Source: Fidelibacterota bacterium
Lineage (GTDB): Bacteria; Fidelibacterota; UBA8477
Direction: 5' to 3'
Assembly: GCA_021734045.1 (NCBI GenBank)
Contig: JAIPJR010000053.1
Coordinates: forward strand, 1 to 20,779
Length of the DNA stretch: 20,779 nucleotides
Shown: one piece after another, positions 15,680-20,779 of the stretch
Layout: each line of letters begins with the position of its first letter
Numbering within the stretch: the first letter of the stretch is position 1
Notes under the pieces: model-generated
The model's input: the letters and a program-made list of their open reading frames with translations, nothing else
Database searches by the model: none
Told to the model about the DNA's origin: nothing
Translations under genes and position numbers: made by a program

Positions 15680-15727
15680 TCCGGCACCATGACCGTCAAT
15701 CAAGCGACTAATTAGGAGGACTTTTGG

Positions 15728-16342
15728 ATGGTTGAATTATTTATTAAAGGTGGTCCGTTCATGTGGCCGATTCTGGGCGTGTTTATTATTGCCCTGATTT
15801 TCGTATTCGAGCGGTTGTTCACCCTTACCAAGACCACACTTGCTACCAATTCTTTTTTGAAAAAGGTTGATGCCGCACTGAAAAACAACGGTGTGAAAGA
15901 GGCAATTGAAGTCTGCCGCAACACGCCGGGTTCTGTTTCCCAGGTCTATCTGGCGGGTCTGTCCCGCGCCGAAAAAGGCACTCAGGCAGTTGAGAAAGCC
16001 ATTGAAAGCGCCGGATCCATCGAAATGTCCTTCCTGGAAAAGAACATGGTCTGGCTTACCACTGCGGTTACCATCGCCCCCATGCTGGGATTTACCGGAA
16101 CCGTGTCCGGTATGGTAAGTGCGTTCGACGCTATCGCTGCCGCCAATGACATTTCACCTGCGGTTGTGGCCGGCGGTATTTCCCAAGCGTTGTTGACCAC
16201 ACTTTTCGGATTGATTGTGGCGATGATTGTCCAGGTTATGCAGAATGTCTTCACCTGGATGATTGACAAACTCATCGTGCGGATGGAAGAAACCTCCATC
16301 GATCTGATTGATACTTTGGAAAACATGAACGAGACCAATTAA
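15728..16342 (+). CDS. exbB: MotA/TolQ/ExbB proton channel family protein
   Basis: ExbB forms the pentameric inner-membrane scaffold of the proton channel that energises TonB. The 204-residue protein has three hydrophobic segments (about 12-31, 108-135, 148-175). The family signatures are APMLGFTGTVSGMVSAF (117-133) and GGISQALLTTLFGLIVA (149-165), which line the channel with small and Thr residues. It opens GGPFMWPILGVF, a usual start for this family. The ribosome binding site is AGGAGG, 8 bp before ATG 15728. It is the first gene of exbB-exbD-exbD-tonB. TolQ is an alternative name, but the adjacent TonB genes and absence of tolA/tolB favour ExbB. Confidence 0.93.
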   Translation: MVELFIKGGPFMWPILGVFIIALIFVFERLFTLTKTTLATNSFLKKVDAALKNNGVKEAIEVCRNTPGSVSQVYLAGLSRAEKGTQAVEKAIESAGSIEMSFLEKNMVWLTTAVTIAPMLGFTGTVSGMVSAFDAIAAANDISPAVVAGGISQALLTTLFGLIVAMIVQVMQNVFTWMIDKLIVRMEETSIDLIDTLENMNETN

Positions 16343-16369
16343 CCGTCTCAGGCGAAAGACGAAGGCATT

Positions 16370-16786
16370 ATGCTGACTGCAAGAAAACGCAAGCGCCCCG
16401 GTGGTGAAATTCCCACCGCATCATTGCCTGACATTGTGTTCATGCTGCTGGTGTTCTTTCTCGTGACCACCACCATTGACATGGATAAGGGTTTGGGACT
16501 GGTATTACCGGCTAAAGGCGAAGAGACTGAGGTGAGTAAAAAGAATATCACCAATATCTTCGTGAATGCCGCCGGCAAGGTCGCGATTGGTTCCGGTGAT
16601 GATATCCGTATCGTGGAAATTCGGGATCTGCGGCAGGAGGTTTCCAACCGTCTGCTGGCTAATGAAAAGATGATTTTTTCGGTCCGGACGGACAGCCGCA
16701 CCAAGTATCAAGCCTACCTCGATGTCATGGATCAGCTCAAACTGGCCAACGCAAAACGAATTTCCATTGCGGAACCGGAGGGCTAG
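16370..16786 (+). CDS. exbD: ExbD/TolR family protein (first copy)
   Basis: ExbD works as a dimer inside the ExbB pentamer; its single transmembrane helix carries the proton-binding Asp. In this 138-residue protein the Asp is residue 21 in TASLPDIVFMLLVFFLVTT, after a basic cytoplasmic tail (ARKRKRPGG). A periplasmic domain of normal size follows (about 45-138). A short AAGG lies 4-5 bp before the ATG, and the gene starts 27 bp after exbB. The start of the following exbD copy is only 3 bp beyond the stop, and its ribosome binding site (GGAGG) is inside the end of this gene. Confidence 0.93.
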   Translation: MLTARKRKRPGGEIPTASLPDIVFMLLVFFLVTTTIDMDKGLGLVLPAKGEETEVSKKNITNIFVNAAGKVAIGSGDDIRIVEIRDLRQEVSNRLLANEKMIFSVRTDSRTKYQAYLDVMDQLKLANAKRISIAEPEG

Positions 16787-16789
16787 AGC

Positions 16790-17197
16790 GTGAAACTGAA
16801 ACAGAAAACCAAAGTAGCCGCCGGTATTCCCACCGCATCCTTACCGGATATCATTTTCATGCTGCTCATCTTCTTCATGGTGGTAACGGTATTACGGCAA
16901 TATCAGGGATTGAAACTCATTCTGCCGGAGGCCAAGAAAATCTCCAAGCTGGAGAGTAAGCGACACGTGACCAATATTTGGGTCACCAAAGAGGGTATCA
17001 TTTCCATTGATGACCGCATCATGGATATGTCCCAAGTACGTACGGTTATGTACGACAAGCGTGTCAATGACCCTCAGTTGACCACATCGCTGAAAGCCGA
17101 TCGCCAGTCGGAGATGAAATTGATCACGGGTATTCACCAGGAACTCCGTGAGGCGGATGCGTTGAAAATTAATTATTCCGCCAAAACCAAAAACTAA
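16790..17197 (+). CDS. exbD: ExbD/TolR family protein (second copy)
   Basis: This is a second 135-residue ExbD with the same architecture: basic N-terminus (MKLKQKTKVAAG), a transmembrane helix with Asp20 in TASLPDIIFMLLIFFMVVT, and a periplasmic domain. The shared helix and divergent periplasmic part indicate an old tandem duplication. Two different ExbD subunits may form a heterodimer, as inferred for other FCB-group Ton systems with paired exbD genes. The start is a GTG at 16790, supported by GGAGG 8 bp upstream within the first exbD. tonB begins 18 bp after the stop. Confidence 0.92.
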   Translation: MKLKQKTKVAAGIPTASLPDIIFMLLIFFMVVTVLRQYQGLKLILPEAKKISKLESKRHVTNIWVTKEGIISIDDRIMDMSQVRTVMYDKRVNDPQLTTSLKADRQSEMKLITGIHQELREADALKINYSAKTKN

Positions 17198-17215
17198 CCA
17201 ACAGGCATCATAGAT

Positions 17216-17863
17216 ATGATTGCACAACAAAACGACTCGGCTTCTTTACCAAAACGGTATCGTAAGTACATTGAATTTTCCACCATTATCACGTTGGCAA
17301 TCTTTGTACTCACATTCTATTCGATGCCGCAGTTTGAAGGCGAGCAACTGGAGCAGGAACAATATATTCCGCCCATCGAGAATATTGAGATTCCACCCGA
17401 AACCCAACAGTTCGAGAAGCCGCCACCGCCGGCGCGTCCTTCGGTTCCCATCGAATCTGAAAGTGAAGATGTGGACGAAGACCTCACCATTGAGGAAACG
17501 GATTTCGAAGAATTTGAGGTCATGGACGAACCACCGCCACCGCCTGAAAATGCGGTGCGTTTTATCGCGTATGATGAGGCGCCTGAACCAGCCGGTGGGT
17601 ATGCCCAAATCCAGAAAAATGTGGTCTATCCTGAGATCGCCCGGGAAGCCGGCATTGAGGGTACGGTTATCGTACAGGCTCAGATTGGGAAGGACGGAAC
17701 CGTCCGCGCCACCAAGATTTTGAAGGGCATTCCCAAGACCGGTCTGGACGAAGCCGCCGTGGATGCCATTATGCGTACCACCTGGAAGCCCGCTTATCAG
17801 CGTGACAAACCGGTGACGGTCTGGATTTCTATCCCGGTGGTTTTCCGCTTGAAGTCCAATTAG
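17216..17863 (+). CDS. tonB: TonB family energy transducer (first copy)
   Basis: TonB links the ExbBD proton channel to TonB-dependent receptors in the outer membrane. The 215-residue protein has a short cytoplasmic tail, one transmembrane helix (about 21-37), and a periplasmic linker rich in Glu and Pro (about 45-125, with PPIENIEIPPETQQFEKPPP). The C-terminal TonB domain (about 130-215) contains YPEIAREAGIEGTVIVQAQI, then GKDG and TTWKPAYQRDKPVTVW. The linker is acidic, unlike the Pro-Lys rich linker of enterobacterial TonB. The ribosome binding site is weak (AGG about 9 bp upstream), so translation is probably coupled to exbD. A terminator closes the operon at 17903-17925. Confidence 0.93.
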   Translation: MIAQQNDSASLPKRYRKYIEFSTIITLAIFVLTFYSMPQFEGEQLEQEQYIPPIENIEIPPETQQFEKPPPPARPSVPIESESEDVDEDLTIEETDFEEFEVMDEPPPPPENAVRFIAYDEAPEPAGGYAQIQKNVVYPEIAREAGIEGTVIVQAQIGKDGTVRATKILKGIPKTGLDEAAVDAIMRTTWKPAYQRDKPVTVWISIPVVFRLKSN

Positions 17864-17879
17864 TTCATTAACGATAAAT

Positions 17880-17925
17880 CTTTCAACCATCCTTTTTGAA
17901 AGCCCTGCCTGCCGGCGGGGTTTTT
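17880..17925 (+). terminator. Tandem hairpins ending the exb-ton operon
   Basis: A first hairpin pairs CTTTCAA (17880-17886) with TTGAAAG (17896-17902). It is directly followed by a GC-rich hairpin: CCCTGCC (17903-17909) and GGCGGGG (17914-17920) form seven pairs (one T-G) around TGCC, then five T. The second is a good intrinsic terminator and separates the first tonB from the second. Confidence 0.8.
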
Positions 17926-17954
17926 CTTATCCATAAAATTCTCCCCTGTGACAA

Positions 17955-17984
17955 CGCACCGTCCGGGTCCGGGTCAAAGGTGCG
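17955..17984 (+). promoter_or_regulatory. Hairpin in the leader of the second tonB
   Basis: CGCACC (17955-17960) pairs with GGTGCG (17979-17984) around an 18-nt loop that contains GTCCGG twice in tandem plus GTC (17961-17975). It lies between the upstream terminator and the second tonB start (18013). I found no convincing promoter in this short stretch, so the second tonB may depend on read-through or on a promoter I cannot recognise. Confidence 0.3.
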
Positions 17985-18012
17985 ACGAATGAACGCGGGA
18001 GGATTAATTCAC

Positions 18013-18660
18013 ATGCAGTTACAACCCTATCACCACGCAAATCTAAAATTACGCAGTCGTCAATATGTGGAATTGGCAACCATGATTGTACTGGGCTTGG
18101 TTGTTGTGGGATTTTATATGGTTCCAAAATTTGATACAACACCCCTGGTAACGGAAGCGTATATCGCCCCTATTGAAAACATAGAAATCCCACCCGAAAC
18201 CCAGCAATTTGAAAAACCACCGGCACCGGCCCGTCCTACGGTTCCTATTGAATCGGAATCGGAAGAAATTGACGAAGCGCTCACCATTGAAGAGACCGAA
18301 TTCGCCGCATTTGAAGTGATGGACGAGCCGCCCCCACCGCCCATGAGCGATATGATTTTCGTACCCTACGATGAACCACCGGAACCCATTGGCGGCTACG
18401 GCGCCCTACAGCGCAATGCTGTTTATCCGGATCTGGCCCGGGAAGCGGAGATTGAAGGGCGTATTATCGTCAAAGCGCAAATCGGCAAAGACGGTCAGGT
18501 ACGAAAAACGCTGATTCTGCAGGGCATGCCCGGGACGGGACTGGATGAATCAGCCGTGGAAGCGGTACAAAAAACCAAGTGGAAACCCGCCTATCAACGG
18601 GATCGACCGGTGACGGTGTGGATTTCGGTTCCGGTGAATTTTCAGCTAAAATCAACCTGA
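18013..18660 (+). CDS. tonB: TonB family energy transducer (second copy)
   Basis: This second TonB is also 215 residues if translation begins at ATG 18013, which has GGGAGG 10 bp upstream. An in-frame ATG at 17896 would add 39 residues read through the terminator hairpin and is unlikely. The layout is the same: transmembrane helix (about 21-38, ELATMIVLGLVVVGFYM), linker with IAPIENIEIPPETQQFEKPP and an acidic stretch, and the C-terminal TonB domain. Over the last 80 residues I count 56 identities to the first copy (70%), so this is a tandem duplication that has diverged. It has its own leader and lies outside the exb-ton terminator, which suggests different control and perhaps a different set of receptors. 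Confidence 0.92.
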   Translation: MQLQPYHHANLKLRSRQYVELATMIVLGLVVVGFYMVPKFDTTPLVTEAYIAPIENIEIPPETQQFEKPPAPARPTVPIESESEEIDEALTIEETEFAAFEVMDEPPPPPMSDMIFVPYDEPPEPIGGYGALQRNAVYPDLAREAEIEGRIIVKAQIGKDGQVRKTLILQGMPGTGLDESAVEAVQKTKWKPAYQRDRPVTVWISVPVNFQLKST

Positions 18661-18800
18661 AAAAGTAAGGACCATGGCATGTTCAATGTTAATGACTGTG
18701 AAGCGGCCTCTTTTCTGGCCTTTATGTCCATCTGGTCCCAGAGACTGCAATGATAAAGGATAGCGATAAGTGGACGAATGGTATTGAATCGCGATCTGAC

Positions 18801-18831
18801 AAAAAAGCCCCGGTTTTTCCCGAGGCTTTTT
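18801..18831. terminator. Bidirectional terminator between tonB and tRNA-Val
   Basis: An A-run, GCCCCGG, a T-rich loop, CCGAGGC and a T-run form a hairpin with one mismatch, flanked by A on the left and T on the right. It can stop plus-strand transcription from tonB and minus-strand transcription of the tRNA gene 23 bp away. Confidence 0.75.
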
Positions 18832-18853
18832 CAATTTATAAAACGATGTGTTG

Positions 18854-18927
18854 TGGTCGATGTTGGACTCGAACCAACGACCTCCCGGATGTGAACCGGA
18901 CGCTCTAACCAACTGAGCCAATCGACC
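18854..18927 (-). tRNA. tRNA-Val (anticodon CAC)
   Basis: The minus strand folds as a full cloverleaf of 74 nt: acceptor GGTCGAT/ATCGACC, D-arm GCTC/GAGC with loop AGTTGGTTA, anticodon stem TCCGG/CCGGG with loop TTCACAT, variable AGGTC, and T-arm GTTGG-TTCGAGT-CCAAC. The discriminator base is A. The anticodon is CAC (complement of 18891-18893), reading GTG for valine. The 3' CCA is not encoded, so it must be added by the nucleotidyltransferase. Its own promoter lies upstream at 18948-18976 and a terminator follows. Confidence 0.95.
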
Positions 18928-18947
18928 GAATTTTCCAAAAGCGCAGA

Positions 18948-18976
18948 AATATATTTCTCAATGCCCCGGTTGCCAA
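18948..18976 (-). promoter_or_regulatory. Promoter of tRNA-Val
   Basis: On the minus strand TTGGCA (complement of 18971-18976), a 17-bp spacer and TATATT (complement of 18948-18953) form a strong sigma-70-like promoter. Transcription would start near 18941, about 14 nt before the mature tRNA, which is a typical distance. Confidence 0.7.
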
Positions 18977-19157
18977 TGGTTTGTTGGTTAAAGGGATCAA
19001 GTCCTGTTTTTTTTGTAAAATTGCATCAAAAGACCACCGTTTCTCGTTTCATTTTCGTTTCTTGATCTCTCACCTCCAGAAGTTCCATGCCCAGATAGCG
19101 TCTCACGGTCAGCCATTATTTTTTCTATCTGACCGGCATTTTACAGAAACGATGGGG

Positions 19158-19211
19158 TCAACTGGTTCCATAATTTGTAACTATTATTATAGCAAGAAAT
19201 AGATATTTCAT
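19158..19211 (-). pseudogene. Possible truncated start of a secreted protein gene
   Basis: The minus strand has GGGAG, then ATG (19211) and MKYLFLAIIIVTNYGTS before a stop. This looks like a signal peptide beginning with a good ribosome binding site, placed just after the 326-residue secreted protein gene on the same strand. It may be the stump of a following gene that has been deleted. The evidence is weak because the frame is short. The remaining bases between it and the tRNA promoter (18977-19157) show nothing I can identify. Confidence 0.2.
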
Positions 19212-19230
19212 TTACCACTCCCAATAAGGA

Positions 19231-20211
19231 TTAATTTGAGATAAATAGATTAGTGTTTTTATTCTTTAAAATATATTCTGATGCTCTTGAGTTTGGATTT
19301 TCCGTTAGCGCCTTATTATAAACAGCACGAAGCCATTCACCGCGCGAAAGATTTTTTTCTGATTCACTTCTTTGTGCGATCTTCGGCAAATAAACAACCA
19401 TATTTGCAACCCCCATGTTGTTTATGGTTTGGTAATACTGGAAAAGTGAGTCGGGACGCGGATAATTCATTCGCTCCGCATAATTGACATATCCCAATTC
19501 TAGTACCATTAAATTTGCTGCTTTTATAGCAAATGGTGATGAGCGCTGGTTATTGAAAAAGTCAAATAATGATAAGTATGCTGAATATGGATCGTGATTC
19601 CTAATCGCCGTGTTATGATTTCTAAGAGCATTTAAATATTGACTGTGAATATTCATCAAGCTGCCAGAAGGTTCTTCTACAATAAAAGATCTGGAGGAGA
19701 TATATTTGTCTTCAGGATGGTTTCTAGCTGCCAATATTTTTGCTTGGTTAATTGATCCTTTTTCATTATTAAGCAGATCTATTAGTCTAAATAATGAATT
19801 CTGGTAAGTTGCTGTAACGGTATATTTACCAGGTGGAAAAAATGAAATCCCATTGTGGGCTAAATCCAGGTGTTTTTTATCCCCAAGTTCCTGTAAATCT
19901 ACCACAAACCAAAGAGAATCACCCGGCGAGAGCTTAAAAGATGATATGCCGAAAGAATCATAGTGTACATTCATAGGTTCAATTGGAAGGCCATTTTCGT
20001 CTTCGATTTTGATTTTAAAATATTCTGATGCCATTAGATTGGGATCTGATGGCACGGGAGTATTCCCGCTGTTTTTTATTTTGAATTCTGCGTAAATTGG
20101 TTCGTCTTGAATATAAGTGGACTTATCCATTACAATATCAATTGAAAGGGGATAGGGTTGTGAGAACGATAGAACCGGGATTAAAGAAAAAACTAATAAT
20201 GCGGATTTCAT
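19231..20211 (-). CDS. Secreted protein with N-terminal Ig-like region, family unknown
   Basis: The 326-residue protein starts at ATG 20211 (MKSALLVFSLIPVLSFSQPY), with GGAGGT about 8 bp upstream and a clear signal peptide. An in-frame ATG at 20433 would add 74 residues lacking a signal and is rejected. Residues about 20-150 look like an Ig-like strand domain, with DKSTYIQDEPIYAEFKIKNS, then GNTPVP, and later FKLSPGDSLWFVVDL and FFPPGKYTVTATYQ. This resembles regions seen in proteins that handle 'relative loads' such as BsuPI-like or DUF-type Ig modules. The C-terminal half is helical and unrecognised. The gene is visibly richer in A and T than the genes to the left, which suggests acquisition by transfer. 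It follows a decayed gene by one base, so both belonged to one operon. Confidence 0.75.
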   Translation of the reverse strand: MKSALLVFSLIPVLSFSQPYPLSIDIVMDKSTYIQDEPIYAEFKIKNSGNTPVPSDPNLMASEYFKIKIEDENGLPIEPMNVHYDSFGISSFKLSPGDSLWFVVDLQELGDKKHLDLAHNGISFFPPGKYTVTATYQNSLFRLIDLLNNEKGSINQAKILAARNHPEDKYISSRSFIVEEPSGSLMNIHSQYLNALRNHNTAIRNHDPYSAYLSLFDFFNNQRSSPFAIKAANLMVLELGYVNYAERMNYPRPDSLFQYYQTINNMGVANMVVYLPKIAQRSESEKNLSRGEWLRAVYNKALTENPNSRASEYILKNKNTNLFISN

Positions 20212-20212
20212 T

Positions 20213-20643
20213 TTAGTTACCTCCATGAATTCCATAATAACTGTCCATATGTGTAAGAAATATGCCAAGGCATCCCATGTCAGATTTTTGCATGGGTTCA
20301 TATGTCTGATCTTCAATCCAAGATGGTCTACAAAACTTGGCCCTGTTTTCATCATATGCCATTTCCACCGACCATTTCCATATAGGCTAAAGATGCGTCT
20401 GTTCTTCGACCATATATAATCGTGTGATGCCATCCATCCAGTCTAAAAAATACATCCTCGGAACCATTAATTCTCATTGCGTTAAAATCAACAAGATATG
20501 AAAATTCATCAGTTGTCAAGGTGCCCGGATCTTCAAGGTTCTGGATCCATTCTTTACAGAATGTTCCATGCTGAAGCCCTTCAAACCAAAATCCACCATC
20601 AAACTGTACAGGCTAATATGCATTTGGTGCACTCTGCCCAAAG
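20213..20643 (-). pseudogene. Decayed gene upstream of the secreted protein, cut by an IS21-like element
   Basis: Two overlapping minus-strand frames look like one broken gene. From the IS boundary a frame reads FGQSAPNAY, a TAG (20613-20615), then PVQFDGGFWFEGLQHGTFCK, later EFSYLVDFNAMRINGSEDVF and DGWHHTIIYGRRTDASLAY, ending at TGA 20352-20354. The next frame is open from 20386 and reads ENRAKFCRPSWIEDQ through HMDSYYGIHGGN to TAA 20213-20215, one base before the next gene's ATG, whose ribosome binding site lies inside it. A single slip between 20352 and 20389 would join them. No start codon remains. I do not recognise the family. The join is an inference; the two frames could also be chance. 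Confidence 0.35.
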
Positions 20644-20650
20644 TGTCAGC

Positions 20651-20696
20651 GGGCACTTGAAACTGGGCCACTTGTGGGCACTTCAAAGTGGGCCAC
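20651..20696. repeat. Two 21-bp direct repeats in the IS21-like end
   Basis: GGGCACTTGAAACTGGGCCA(C) at 20651-20671 and GGGCACTTCAAAGTGGGCCA(C) at 20676-20696 match at 19 of 21 positions and are spaced 25 bp start to start. Repeated end motifs of this kind are typical transposase binding sites in IS21-family elements. Confidence 0.8.
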
Positions 20697-20710
20697 CCTT
20701 TGAGCGTAGT

Positions 20711-20779
20711 TTAGCTGTCTGATTTCTTCTTCTCCAACTTCTTTTCTTCGATATTCATTTCTCCTTTTGTGATGTTTCT
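20711..20779 (-). CDS. C-terminal end of a minus-strand gene in the IS21-like element, or short leader frame
   Basis: A minus-strand frame is open from the window edge to TAA at 20711-20713, ending GEMNIEEKKLEKKKSDS. It ends 67 bp inside the element end, where istB would finish if this is the right end. The internal ATG is preceded by AAAAGGAG, so a very short separate frame is also possible. Too little is visible to decide. Confidence 0.3.
   Translation of the reverse strand, partial: RNITKGEMNIEEKKLEKKKSDS

Larger units (their letters stand above)
20644..20779. mobile_element. Terminal segment of an IS21-like insertion sequence
   Basis: From TGTCAGCGGGCACTTGAAAC (starting 20644) the sequence continues with a second GGGCACTTCAAAGTGGGCCA copy. 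IS21-family ends begin with TG and carry repeated internal copies of such motifs, used as transposase binding sites. The element continues beyond the window, so istA/istB cannot be confirmed. Confidence 0.65.

Noticed and set aside
17246-17890. Minus-strand open frame of 214 codons opposite tonB
   Set aside because: It is a shadow of the tonB reading frame; the Arg/Phe/Leu-rich product comes from complementing the acidic proline-rich linker.
17896-18012. Upstream start for the second tonB at 17896
   Set aside because: It would be translated through the terminator hairpin. ATG 18013 has a proper ribosome binding site and gives the same length as the first TonB.
18652-18921. Minus-strand open frame starting MAQLVRASGSHPGGRWFESN
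   Set aside because: It is read through the tRNA-Val gene. This peptide is a well-known false prediction arising from tRNA sequences.
20212-20433. N-terminal extension of the 326-residue secreted protein to ATG 20433
   Set aside because: The extension would bury a clear signal peptide and a good ribosome binding site, and it overlaps better candidate coding frames.
1-20779. CRISPR array, toxin-antitoxin pair or phage-defence genes
   Set aside because: No regularly spaced repeats, Cas motifs, or paired small genes of that kind were seen on either strand.

Overview
This 20.8 kb window looks like ordinary chromosome of a Gram-negative bacterium, with insertion-sequence debris at both ends. It encodes a TonB/ExbB/ExbD energy-transfer system, an outer-membrane beta-barrel protein, a periplasmic C-terminal processing protease and cytochrome bd oxidase. 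The style of the genes (acidic proline-rich TonB linkers, a large secreted propeller plus cadherin-like protein, a Thermotoga-type DAHP synthase) suggests the FCB/Marinimicrobia/Calditrichota part of the tree. That placement is an inference, not shown by a marker gene. Several intergenic regions carry conventional TTGnnn-N17-TAnnnT promoter-like sequences, which argues against typical Bacteroidota promoters.

Layout. Positions 1-134 are the 5' end of an IS3-family element (orfA start on the minus strand) that appears to have cut a small membrane-protein gene, whose C-terminal remnant is at 136-336. Next come a REP-like hairpin and a twice-frameshifted IS200-like/RAYT transposase pseudogene (484-983). 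A minus-strand pair follows (hotdog thioesterase, then a DUF4260 membrane protein). Divergent from it is the complete cydA-cydB-cydD-cydC cluster (2197-8218), encoding cytochrome bd and the CydDC exporter needed for its assembly. A type I-beta DAHP synthase gene (8367-9380) lies downstream on the same strand.

From 9528 to 13831 a divergent pair shares a promoter region: a 1109-residue secreted protein (FG-GAP-like propeller, seven cadherin-like/Ig repeats, C-terminal hydrophobic anchor) and a 260-residue beta-barrel protein. A CtpA-type S41 protease gene follows. Then comes an exbB-exbD-exbD-tonB operon with its own strong promoter-like sequence, ended by a hairpin terminator. A second, closely related tonB with a separate structured leader lies beyond it, then a terminator and tRNA-Val(CAC) on the minus strand with its own promoter.

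The last 1.8 kb is visibly more AT-rich. It holds an unrecognised secreted protein gene, a decayed gene directly upstream of it, and the end of an IS21-like element running off the window. This end looks like a recently acquired, decaying segment.

I see no clear new multi-gene system. The observations most worth following are paired TTATCG/CGATAA dyads in the cydA/thioesterase divergent region, a 16-bp RNA hairpin in the cydB-cydD gap, the tonB duplication, and the hidden gene remnants at both ends.
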